NCBI GenBank assembly: GCA_036245525.1
Contig: BTPG01000002.1
Location: forward strand, 165,983,042 to 166,047,041
Source: Semisulcospira habei
Lineage: Eukaryota; Mollusca; Gastropoda; Semisulcospiridae
DNA: 64,000 bases
Reading direction: 5' to 3'
Positions 31,896 to 43,060 of this stretch are shown in pieces. The number at the start of each line of letters is the position of its first letter. Positions within the stretch are counted from its first letter, which is position 1. The notes beneath the pieces were generated by a model. The model was not told the origin of the DNA and ran no database searches. It worked only from the letters and a program-made list of their open reading frames with translations. Both the position numbers and the translations under genes were made by a program.

Positions 31896-33890
31896 CTCTC
31901 ACATATGCGTGCATCTCCCGGAGGGCGCATGAACATCTATGCCTCTCGAGGATGTTTTGGGTGCGCGCATGCACACGCATAACTGAACACACACATCGGA
32001 ACGCTTTCAGAAGAGCATGCAGGTGTACTTAGTATAGCATGTAGCTAGGTAAAGTCAACCTGATTTCACACAAATTATAGCAAGACTGAAATTGTACCGT
32101 GAAATTCTAGTTTTGTCACCATTTTCCCCAAGTCTTGAAGCGAAAGGCAAAACTCATATCACGTTAAATATAAAATTACGTAAAAAAATGACCTCCGCCC
32201 CCCCCCCCCCCCCCCCCCAACAAAAAAAAAATAATAAAAAAATAAATTTATTTAAAAAATACCGTTTTACATATTTGATATGAAAATGGCGAGCGGCTGT
32301 CCGCCATCTGGATGAGCTGTGTCGCCATATTCCAATCGTGTCCAGATTCAATGGTGCTTTGCTTATGACAAGCCGCCGCCTAACTATTCTCGTTACCTTT
32401 CTACATATTACGCTGAAAGTCAAACCTGTCGTCAGACCAGCCAGAGATTTATCAAGTCTTTAGAAATGGAGGCTATTCTATTCAGCCAGCAGGCGGGAAC
32501 CCATCTGGTTCTCGTACCCCCGCCGCCTTGAGATTGCTTTAGTTGCCCTTTGACGTTAAATCCGAATAACTCACGCGCTCCCGTAGACCAGACCATCGAG
32601 AAGACTAAACAAGTGCACTCAGACCGTGTGTGATAAATTTAGCCTCATGGCAGGGGCAGATTCTACCTCAACTGAAGCTGAATCCATATATGAATTTCTC
32701 ATGAGGCTCAATGAGGAACAGATCTATTTGAACTAGAATGAACATGACCACCCAGACCCAGACCACACAGTCAAAATTATCAAAGATGAGTTAGCTGTGA
32801 TAGCTCCTGAATGGGGAGGCAATGCATCAACCAGCGGAGAGTCTTTTTTATGTGTCCGAACAGCGTTTCTGCTTTTTCTCAGGCGGCGACCATCGTCTGA
32901 AAGAAGATCCCATGGAAGTGGCCCGAGGGGATGAAAAAGTACTATCTCAAGCTCAGATTTCTCAACTGGCCGGCCTTTGACATTCATGTGCCCTAAATAG
33001 CGACCTGTTAGCTTCCAAAATGGCAGACATTCCTCCAGTGCAAATGGTTGTTTTCTTTTTCAGCACAGCTCCAAAGATCTTCAACAGTCGGTTCGTTTGT
33101 TGGAGGCCTTGACTTCAGGCGTTCCTTCTTTAAAGCTACTTATGTACTTTCTCCTACTGTAAAGCGTTTTAGATATATCAGCTTGAGCAGCAGTGCCTGT
33201 TGAAATGCCGATGAGGACCACGTTACCTTCACAGAGATTCAACCAACTCGATAAGCTTTCATCTATTGAAGAGACAGATCGTTCACTCATTGAATTTTGA
33301 CTCCTGTATATCCGCTGAGTGGTGCTGCCCATTTTGCTTCAAATAGATCTTGTCCCTCAGTTTCACATCTGGAATCAGCTGTGATGTAGAACCTACCCAC
33401 TGGCCCTGCCCTGAGGCTAAATTTTGGTGAATCATGCAGACTGAAGTGGAAACATAAAAATCAGCTCTCACCCTGTCGACACTGCCTAGTGAGCCAACTG
33501 CCATGAATCACTTTGAAGCAGCGTAAGCATCGGAAATTAATCTTGTAACGTACGCTAACTTTTAACAGTCGCACGCACAGACTCACGCGCACAACGGCAC
33601 ACACGCTAACAACACTGACAGTCGCATCAGACGCATTCCTGCAGCATGGACACCAACCATCATTTTCACTGAGGCCCTACATATAATATTAACAACAACA
33701 ACAACAACAACAAAAACACTCTCCACAAAATTCACAATTCTCCACTCTAGTACTTCACACTCATTACCACACACAAAAAGTAACAAAAGCCAGGTTAGGT
33801 ACAAGTCCTCATTTTCCAACATGTTCACTGGTCTTATTGATCTGTACAGTTCGCATAGTCCCACGTGTAGGCGTGCAGTTTCCTTGCGTT
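31896..33890. other. No convincing gene
   Basis: The stretch holds C and A runs at 32200-32245 and several short open frames on both strands. Frames on the minus strand at 33081-33504 overlap one another and match nothing I recognise. I assign no function. Confidence 0.35.
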
Positions 33891-33909
33891 CCACATTGCT
33901 GAAGCTATC

Positions 33910-34105
33910 CCACGCTCCCCGAGCTGTGGACGTCCTCACGACACGCTCCTCTAGCGCAGCCTCTGCCGGTTGACCTTGGTGGTTCCGCAGTCGGCACCAC
34001 GTCTCTCGCTCCCCAAGCGGTGAATGTCCTAACGACACGTTCCTCCAGCGGCAGCCTCTGTTGACTGTGACGTCTCGGCGTCGCGTCCCTCGCTCCGCAC
34101 ACGAA
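33910..34105. repeat. Short tandem duplication, units of about 85-95 bp
   Basis: Units starting CGCTCCCC lie at about 33913 and 34007, with a third partial start at 34091. Each contains GTCCT.ACGACACG.TCCTC and GCAGCCTCTG. Confidence 0.6.
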
Positions 34106-35089
34106 CTCTGTACAATAAAGTTCTAATGTTATAATACTTGCTTAACACACACATGTTGGAGGATATGAGGTATATTACGTAACCTGGCTGATACAAATAA
34201 ATCTACACGTTCATTAACACCCTCGTGCTTCATAAAACAGACTAGATTCGCAACTGACACACCATAACTCAGTCACTAAACTGAAAAAGACCATAACTAC
34301 ATGACGCACGCGCCATACATTGGTTCGTACATAGGAAAATATTATACTTAACACAACCACGTACTACCTGGATAAACGATTTAGGTATGCACACCTCACA
34401 TTCCTTAGAAATAGTTATCCATCCGGCCGGTAAAAAAAAATACATAGGAAAACCACCGGTTGTCTCAACAAATTTCAAACCGACATAAATGAACCAAACC
34501 AACGCTACACAACCGAACTAAATCTTACTAACGCATACTACCTTAAACTCAGTAGCTGTCGCTAATACATATAAAAACGTACCTGAAATCTAAGTTTCAC
34601 AGTATTGGAATACTACTAGCATAATTATCCACATACGTCCGCCCTCAATGACAGCCGAACAGCCCGCACTGATTACTCTAGAACTCTGTTAGCCTAAAAC
34701 TCCGTGCTAATCGTTGAGCTCGTTACCGCGCACGAAACTTAATACACAGACTACTGGTTACACCGAAAAACCGCTGACATGACCGAGTACAATGAGGAAA
34801 CCCTGTGTGAACTCTATGAGTGGGCATCACTGAGTAGAGCTTCATCAGTCACAAACCTGCAGCTCCTGATCCCACGAAACATGCCGATCCCGGGAGACGG
34901 AACAAAAGACAAGAACATACTGTTGATGACTGGATGGATGTCGTGACTACCAGCATCCGAAGAGGTTCTTGAGTGCATGTGTGTCAGATTATGGGCAATA
35001 TCAGGGCGCATATGCGTACAGAATGCTCTGAAATGTACAGACAGACGGTAGTGAGAATCATAGCTCAGAGGAAGATCACGATGAACAGT
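34106..35089. other. No feature recognised
   Basis: AT-rich unique-looking DNA without conserved open frames. Confidence 0.4.
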
Positions 35090-35104
35090 CGCAGATGATA
35101 AAGA

Positions 35105-35497
35105 TTGATTGATTGATTGTACATTGCTTAACGTCCCGACAGCAACAAGGCTTTCTCAGGACGTGCCTGCACTGCTTGTGAAAAAAAAAAAAAAAACTAA
35201 ACAGAACATTGAATGTATGTCGCCAGCCGGTCAAATACATTAAATAAACCTAACACATGGGCCTAAATAAAGCTAAGACCATTTAGCAACACACATCCAA
35301 TATCAAGAGCTACAGGCAGTGCAGACAGTAGGGAGAGTTTTAAAATGGCAAATACAGGTGAATGGACAAAGGGTAGACAGAAACACATGCCCCAGAATAG
35401 AGAGATAAACCCACCCTGTGGGGCTGACCAGGGTGACCCTGGGAACTAAAAAATACCTAACCCCACCCAAGTCCCCCAGGGCAGACCCGGGTGGGGC
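35105..35497 (-). mobile_element. SINE family A copy, minus strand
   Basis: The (TTGA)n tail lies at the left and the CCCGGGTGGGG end at the right. CGCAGATGATAAAGA occurs at 35090-35104 and 35498-35512, a perfect 15-bp target duplication. Confidence 0.88.
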
Positions 35498-35512
35498 CGC
35501 AGATGATAAAGA

Positions 35513-37190
35513 CGATGCCACTGATAATAATGAGTTTGGTTGTTAATTGATTTGCTAAAAACTAATGAAAATAGTGGTACAGTCTTCAAGAACTTCTGGT
35601 ATTGCTGATGTAAAAAGACTCATAGGCTGTATTGATACAGGAACGTCTTGAAAGTGGAAAGGACAGAGACTCATTTTGTTCCTAAAAGACTCATGGCAAT
35701 TGTTTTTTGTTTATCTACTGTATTAAATTTGTCCAGAACATCTTTTTAGGTGTTCATAGGTTTGTATTGTTTGTTGGATTGCTCCTGTGTGCTGATGTGA
35801 AGTCGATTATTTACAGTGACTAATATATCATATATATATTGTGCACACTTTATTCATGAACAGAATGTCATTTTAATTAATAAATAGTAATACATGATTA
35901 ATGCATAGTGTGCGTGTGCCCGTTACCTTATAGATGTACCTTGGAAGCAGCATGAGAAGTTTTGTGATAAGAAGAAGAAAGAAAAAAAAAAGACAAATGA
36001 ACGTTCACTGAAATTTTAACTAAAGTTATTCCATATGCTTTGCATACATTTTATTTCAAATCTGCTGTAAAGTTATAATTTAATGTGTTTATAAGAACGC
36101 AGATTATAAGTTACAACTGAGCCAAATTTGGACTCAGATCTTGCCACATTGTGCGAGAGGGTGCAGATTTTGGTGAAATTTGACAATTTTTAAAAATATT
36201 TTTAATTGACCTTTGTCACTTGACCTTCATACAAGGTCATCGAAAAATCATTGTGTACAATCGCCCTACAGCCAATTACTCTTGTGCCAAGCATGAAGTT
36301 AATGCCGTATAGTTTCTAAGAAAGTATATTTTTTCGTATTTACTGAACTACACTTGATAGCACAATGACAAGGAGTGAAGGAGAATTGGACGGACAGACG
36401 GAAACTATGATATACTGATTTTTCCAACGAGAAGAGATAGCGCCGAGTATCAAAACATGTACCTTGCACAGAACCTAGAGCATATTCCTGACCTTGGCCA
36501 TTAATCAGTGCACGGGGACTTTTCCATGTTCCATGTGGGTGTCAAGGAGGCAGTGGCTCACGAACAAGGGTGTGCCAGTGCCGATCGTTTTTCAGTAACA
36601 CATGATGATTTGACGGACTGTAATAGGCGCTCTGAAAACGGAGGAGCTCAGAAACAGACACTATGGTGAAGCCACCATGCAGCTCTACTACAAGACTTCT
36701 GCAGACGGTGCCCAACAAGTTTACATTGTACAAGTACCCACTGAGAGTGCACCTCTTGTTCAGGCTGTCTCAGACTCAGTTTCGAAGCGGTATTCATTTC
36801 ATACATTCTCCAATATCTGGAAACAGTTCGTAGCTCAGTGGAAACAGTTTACCTCGCCAAATAAATTAAAAAAAATAAAATAAAAACGAGGATAATATAA
36901 TCAGCACCACTCAAAACATTTGAATTCCTGACAATGATTTCGAACGTATTCTTTGTGGCCGTGTACATACGAAGAAGCGGCCGGACCGCTCAACCACAGG
37001 AGGGCTCAGTCATCTCATTCTGTCAGCGTTCAGATCATGTACAGATAGTTGCTCGCATGAACGTACTAGCAAACAATTGTTAGGTGTTTCAGTATTAGCC
37101 ATATCATACTGAGGCTAAAAGCTTCAAATCTGTACACTGCCATATGCAAACTACATTATAGTACTTACAGATAAGAATATAGACCAATGG
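35513..37190. other. No gene; faint repeat fragment
   Basis: Near 36205-36330 there is TGACCTTTGTCACTTGACCT and a pattern loosely like the AGGTCA-bearing repeat. Otherwise nothing is recognised. Confidence 0.35.
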
Positions 37191-37193
37191 CTT

Positions 37194-37274
37194 TAGTTCA
37201 ACTTGAGGATGGTGCCAGAATATGTGGGCGCCTCAGTAGAGGCGCCAAGTTATTCTGGCACTATCCTTGAACTA
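37194..37274. repeat. Palindromic hairpin, copy 1
   Basis: The left arm ends GGATGGTGCCAGAATA and the right arm begins TATTCTGGCACTATCC, with TAGTTCAA and TTGAACTA at the outside. A second inverted pair, GGCGCCTC and GAGGCGCC, occupies the loop. Related hairpins lie at 38741-38828 and 63506-63588. Confidence 0.75.
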
Positions 37275-37529
37275 TTTTAGTCAAACTTATTTTAGTCATA
37301 CACTGGTGTATTCCGAATGATAAGGGTTAAGCAGACCTTTACTGCGACAAGCCAACACGTCACTGTTTCCCGTTTACCCGTCACCCCCAAACACGCCTGG
37401 AAAGTTAACACCGGTTTGCAACAAAACTGTTAAGGGGTGTGTGTGTTTGCATAACGTAAAGTGCGTGTGTGGGGTGGGGCGAGGTAGAATACTGAAGGCC
37501 TGCCATAGTACAAAAAAGCCTGTGGTAAA

Positions 37530-37908
37530 GGGGCGGAGCGGTCCGAGGCACAGTGGTAAAGGCGCCTCAGTGCGAGGTTCAGCGGCGTCGCCGACTAAAG
37601 TTTCTCCCGTCTTGTGTCACGGGCCGTAATTCGGGCGGACGCCGGCGTCGGACGGGGTTCTTTCTCCGGCTCTTCCCCCCCCCCCCCCCTCCCCTCCGCT
37701 TTGGTACCGGTTTAAGGCCACTTTATAAATTTCATATACAAGCGATCGGCCAAATTCCCAAATTGATTTTGACCGTGTTTGTATTTAGAGTGATTGCGTG
37801 TCAGTAGTGTCACGTGAGCATGCATGCTGGGCCGTTCAGTTCGCAGCGCTGAGCCGAGTCGCAGAAATGGGTAAAGCGCCTATATAATAACCAGTATTAT
37901 TATTATAA
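37530..37908 (+). mobile_element. tRNA-derived SINE family B, second copy
   Basis: The head GGGGCGGAGCGGTCCGAGGC with CAGTGGTAAAGGCGCC, the middle TTTGGTACCGGTTTAAGGCC and the tail AAAGCGCCTATATAATAA plus ATT triplets align with 14587-15009. The B-box region is shortened, so this copy is probably not transcribed by polymerase III. Confidence 0.75.
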
Positions 37909-38703
37909 CCTACTTTGTATTCAAATGTTCTCAGTTTGTCTTACAATAACAAAGAGGGTACTAAGAGTTTTTGAAGTATGAATGTAATTAAATACTTCTC
38001 TGCTCCCCTCCTCAGTTCTCCCTTGGACATAAGAGTTCCAACGTTGAGCAGGGCCGCTAGAAGACCTCTGTTATGTGTGCATACTCACATGGACTTGTGA
38101 CAAGAAGAGTAGAAGTCTCTGACAACATTGAGAACCTGTTTCATCATGAACCCTAGAGCACACCGCTTTAATGCCTCCATTGTGTCATAATTTTTTATTT
38201 GTCATTACTATTGTTATATGTTTACAACCAAACACGTAACAATTGTAAGGAACTGAGGAGCATAAACACAAAATGAGTCGGTCGGTCTGCGTTTACGTGT
38301 ATTCTCCTTTTTTGTTGTTGATCATTGTGTTATAGAAGTAAGAAGTGCACTTATCCCTGTAATATCAATTTGGAGAGGTGCGTCTGGCTATACTAGGATG
38401 GAAAGGTTGAAAACGGGTTACATTCTTAGCAGAATGCAATGAACTGATTTGTTCAACTTAAAGTTGTTCATTTGTGTGTAAATTCCTTCAGTCGAGGCAA
38501 TCTGCTACAGACGGGGGTTGCCCTGCTCCTGGGGACTGCAATTACACTAGATTAATGTTTTGTGTTGTGTACATAGCTCCTGAGGAATGTAATTCAACAC
38601 AATTAACACCAGATTAATGTTTTGTTATGTACATAGCTTACACATATCACAGAAACAAATGACATAAGTTCTTGGTGCTACTTTTATTGCACCATGTGGT
38701 TTG
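37909..38703. other. No feature recognised
   Basis: AT-rich DNA. A short direct repeat (ATTAATGTTTTGT followed by GTACATAGCT) occurs near 38552 and 38612. Confidence 0.4.
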
Positions 38704-38902
38704 TTAACCCATTTAGCCCCAAAGCCCTACAGCAAGAAATGGATCGACCCCAATAATTTAAGGGTAGTGCCAAATTAGCTTGGTGCTGAGCTAATCTGGC
38801 ACTACCCTTGAATTATCAGGGTCGATCCGTCTCCTGCAATTCGTACATAACCATTAGTCACCTCCAACATTTGGAAGAAACAGCCATGGGGTTAAAAGGG
38901 TT
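38704..38902. mobile_element. About 200-bp MITE with a central hairpin (hairpin copy 2 at 38741-38828)
   Basis: The outer ends GTTAACCCATTTAGCCCC and GGGGTTAAAAGGGTTAA form an imperfect inverted repeat. Inside, 38741-38828 folds into a strong hairpin from GGATCGACCC through AAGGGTAGTGCCA to its inverse. The sequence left of the hairpin (ACAGCAAGAAATGGATCGA) is matched, inverted, by the flank of the hairpin at 63506. Confidence 0.6.
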
Positions 38903-39249
38903 AATGTTAGGAACAATGCTGATTGTGGCAGATTTGAGACAATGATGGTGGGTGTAAACAACAGTGCGTGGCGCTCAGCAGCTTCAATAAAATGCTTTGA
39001 AAATAATATCGAACATAACAGAAACATCAACAAACACATGTATATTTCAGTGATATGTTTATGTTCAGCATACTGCGCATGATTACACAACTAAAAACAT
39101 TTACCGGGCAAAAACATGAGTCACTAAAATAATGCGTGTAAAACCGGCTGTTCCTACCAACAACAAAAAAGCATGCTGCAATAGGGACTACTTTTCTATC
39201 TTTTTTTTTTTATGTTTTTTTTTACTGATGACGTGCACTATGTGACCAT

Positions 39250-39284
<35 letters not shown>

Positions 39285-39355
39285 AAACGCTTTTAAAAGT
39301 AAATCTTAAAATGCAATGAGGTGATGTGAAGTGGTCACCAGAAATAGCTGTTACG
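38903..39355. other. No gene; poly-T tract
   Basis: A T run of about 32 bases lies at 39250-39281, with shorter T runs at 39202-39225. No conserved frame. Confidence 0.4.
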
Positions 39356-39359
39356 CCTC

Positions 39360-39850
39360 TACACCTTCTGAAATGCGATAGGTATTCATTACAAAAAAAT
39401 CACATGTATTATAACCCCCGTGACCCTTGACCTTTGTGATGAGTTGACTAAATTAGTATGCATAGGAAGGTCTCACCATCAGCTATCTTTGTGCCAAATT
39501 TGGTTGAAAAATTTGCTAAAATGTGGATAATACCTACAATTTTGTCACAAATTGGCATTTTATACACATTTTCCGACCTTGTGACCCTTGACCTTTCCAA
39601 GGGGTCATCCAAATTAGTATGCATAGATAGGTCTTACCATCAGGTATCTCAGTACCAAATTTGAGTTTGAAGTTGTGAAAAGTATAAACCTATTTCCCGA
39701 GCTCTCGTGACTCTTGACCTTTCTGAGGGATCAACCAAATTAGTGTTCATAGAAAGGTCTTCCCATCAGGTATCTCTGTAGCAAGTTTGTGTTTAAAGTT
39801 GTGAATAGTATTTGAGAAAAAAAAACATCTTTTGTCAAAATATGGCTTTA
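39360..39850 (-). repeat. AGGTCA-bearing dispersed repeat, minus orientation, three monomers
   Basis: TGACCCTTGACCT lies at 39421-39433 and 39582-39594, and TGACTCTTGACCT at 39708-39720. Each is followed by a stretch like AAATTAGTATGCATAG and by TCACCATCAG or TACCATCAGG. Period about 127-161 bp. Confidence 0.75.
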
Positions 39851-42174
39851 CACCGTTTTGATAGACAACAAAATACAGGCTGATGAGCCACAGAACTGTA
39901 TATACCCACCCAGCATATATATTATAAACTTATAAGGGTAGCTCATACTTTCAGCTCATGGAATACAACTGCTGTGGCTAAAGGTGACAACATTTTTCTA
40001 ATGATGCAAAACTGTTTCCTAGTAGTGTGTACACACACAGACAGACAATTTTTACAAAATGGTATCTAAAAAAAATGTTAATAATTACAACAAAATGTAA
40101 ACCTGCAACCATTATTAAGTCAACATAATTATTAAGTGCCATTGCTTTTCACGCCAACATGCCCCAAGATGTACACATCACAGGAGTGTTCACTGTTGTT
40201 TGTCAAGCACTTCCAATCCAGGGCTGGAGCTCCCGTGTCCAGCTACATAAAAAGAGGTTAAAAAAAGAAAAAAACATTAAGAATGGCAAAGCCCCTAAGG
40301 ATCGCACATATGAACGACCCAATTCTAATGTGAGAAAAGGGTTGGCTTTTGAACCTGCAATGTTTTCTCAAACTGTATGTATTTTCCACTCATCATGTCT
40401 ACACACACACAGAGGTACTCATTTATCCGCCGTGCAATAACAGCTGCTTATAAGACTCAAACTAGGAGACAGGAGAGTACCTAAAAATCTAATCACTGAT
40501 TTGTGCTCGTAAGATTTGTGCAACTGAAATGTTTTACAATGAGTGTGCGAGTATTAATATCTTTTACTGTCATGTATCTATAGACACTAATAATATGTGA
40601 TATGTACAGGCAGTGATAATATACTTATAGCATAGAAGTGGAGTGTTCGTATACTATCATTTCAATAAGCAGACCGGGCGACTCCCATTTTCAAACTGTT
40701 TGGTTCATGTTCAACGAGAGCGAAGCTCGAGGTGACTATGAATCTATTAATACAGTTTGAGAATGGGAGTGATAAGGGCTGTCTAAAAATGTTCGTATAC
40801 GACCAAAAGCCATAATTTTGTTGTTGATGTAAACAAATAATATTATCAAGATATACTGTGATGTCAACGTTTCTTCCGCTGAATTCTGTGCTGGAATTTA
40901 CAGACAATATTACTCTGTGACCAAAAGCCATAATTTTGTTACCAATCGAAATAACGCATTCGTCTCGATTCGCTAACACATAAGAGTCATATAGAAAACA
41001 AAAGCGACACTTAATTGCGACCGTCAGACATGTTTTGGTGCTGAGACACCTTCATGCACACAGGTATGTCATGTGCTTCCATGCAATAATTTGGAACATA
41101 AATCCACACCTCTAAACCACTTTAAAAAAAAAAAACACCCCATCCATTAAACTCTTCATTCACATTTGTGCGTTTTTCTCTCTCTTTTGACAAACATCTT
41201 TCTTACAATTTTAGGCCATACTGATGACAGCTTTACTTATACAGTTTGGTGTGGAAGTAGGACACAGCACAGAAAACACTGCATTTCACCCATGACTGAC
41301 GTCATCCCTCCTTCCTCCATACGAACAGAAGACTACACGCTGTATGAACACAATCGCGAGGGTACGCCGAGCGGGAAAAAAACACCGACGCTTCTGTTAC
41401 AGTTGAAAGCTTACTGAATAACATTTCTCTCATGAAGACTCTCAGTAATAATCCAGAACCATAACAGCAGTTCAGTAAATGTTCTCCAAACCATTGTACT
41501 CAAAAAACTATGACGGTGGTATTATCAACAAAACCTGGAGTGGAAGGTACCAAAAGTCTATTACTATTAGTAATAGACTTATGACTGCACTTACAGAATT
41601 GTAACCTTTCGTTTATGAAAACACTCAGCAGTCTGCAGTCAGGATAACTCCATATCCATGGTTCCGTACACATGAGTATATTATTAGGACCTTTCCCCAT
41701 ACTTTTCGAGTTGAAAGGTTTTAGAGAATGTCTACTGAAACGCTTATCTGGACTGTCATTGAGGGTCTTCATTAAAAGGAAGGTCCATGTCATTCAAAAG
41801 GGTTAAATTTTTAATTACGCTTCAGGTTATGTTTGTTGTTTTTTTCCAGCTTTTTTCTTTTGGTCTCAGAATCGTCTGCTCGCTTTTGCGTTGATGCATG
41901 ACTGTGTTCCGTGTGTTGGAATGTTTCACTCACAGTGACAGGGAGGTTGGGCTATACCACAAAGATTATGTCTACATTTAATGACTTATGAGTTACACAT
42001 GTACGAATGCCTCAAAGTAAGATCGAAATAACCTAGCGACTGCCTGCATCGCTCTTTTCGTGACCTCTAGAGTGAGTTATGCTTAAACAAAAAATTTTTT
42101 CTTAATAACGAAAGAGATGGGAATTGCTTCATGGTGTCAGCAAATCAGACGACAACATTAGCGTGGGCCGCACA
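39851..42174. other. No gene recognised
   Basis: CCAAAAGCCATAATTTTGTT occurs twice (about 40802 and 40921). An inverted pair, CTCCCATTTTCAAACTG and CAGTTTGAGAATGGGAG, spans about 40682-40770. Open frames are short and unsupported. Confidence 0.4.
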
Positions 42175-42187
42175 ACTATTGATAGAA

Positions 42188-42525
42188 TTGATTGATTGTA
42201 CATTGCTTAACGTCCCGACAGCAACAAGACTTTCTCAGGACGTGCCTGCACTGCTTGTGAAAAAAACCTAAACAGAATATTGAACTATGTACGTCGCCAG
42301 CTGGTCTAATACGCTACATAAAACCAAGACCATTTAGCAACACACATCCAATATCAAGAGCTACAGGCAGCACAGACAGTAGGGAGAGTTTAAAAAAGAA
42401 AAATACAGGTGAATGGACCAAGGGTTGACAGAAACACGTGCCCCAGAATAGAGGGCAAAACCCACCCTGGGAACTAAAAAGTAGTTAACCCCACCCAAGT
42501 CCCCAAGGGCAGACCCAAGTGGGGC
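42188..42525 (-). mobile_element. SINE family A copy, minus strand, with internal deletions
   Basis: ACTATTGATAGAA at 42175-42187 and 42526-42538 is a perfect 13-bp target duplication. The TTGATTGATTG tail is at the left and the CCCAAGTGGGG end at the right. About 55 bp are missing compared with the 35105 copy, including the CTGTGGGGCTGACC block. Confidence 0.87.
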
Positions 42526-42538
42526 ACTATTGATAGAA

Positions 42539-43060
42539 CAAAGCAAAGCCCTTATGGCTCACATGTATGACCACTGGGACAATAAGTACAGGGATGGCTT
42601 AATCTGCACCAGCAAAATCCATGTTTCTCAAAATTTTATCATTTCACACATCTGTCAAACACCACTGACCCTTGTGACGTGTTGACCAACTTAGTATACA
42701 TAGGAAGGTGTATCATCATCAGCTACCTTTGTGCCAAATTTCATTGAAAAGATTGCAAAACTGTAAATAATAATTACAATTCTATCAAAAATTAGCATTT
42801 TATACACATTTGCTGACCTCTTGTGACCCTTCACCTTGCCGAGGGCTCATCCAAACTAGTATGCATAGATAGGTCTTACCATCATATATCTCTGTGTCAA
42901 GTTTGGGTTTGTATCCTTGGGCCAAGTTTGAAGACTGTCTTGAATAGTGTCCAAGAAAATGCCTATGTTAAAGTTTACCAACCACGGACGATGGCGGACC
43001 GATGACCACTGGCCCAGAACACAGACTAACTTTTGCTTCACACGTGAGCCAAAAATATGC
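42539..43060 (-). repeat. AGGTCA-bearing dispersed repeat, near-complete copy
   Basis: The left edge (GCAAAGCCCTTATGGCTCAC) matches, inverted, the right edge of the copy near 62310-62335. The right edge (CACGTGAGCCAAAAATATGC) corresponds to the start of the copy at 5440. Both outer edges carry GTGAGCC or its inverse, so the whole may be a transposon-like unit. A degenerate TGACCCTTCACCT is at 42824-42836. Confidence 0.65.

Noticed and set aside
32640..33504. A host gene exon or exons on either strand.
   Set aside because: Frames are short, overlap each other, contain stops and show no recognisable domain.
33583..34038. 151-codon minus-strand frame as a gene.
   Set aside because: It crosses a tandem duplication and a (GTT)n run encoding Val repeats, and resembles no family.
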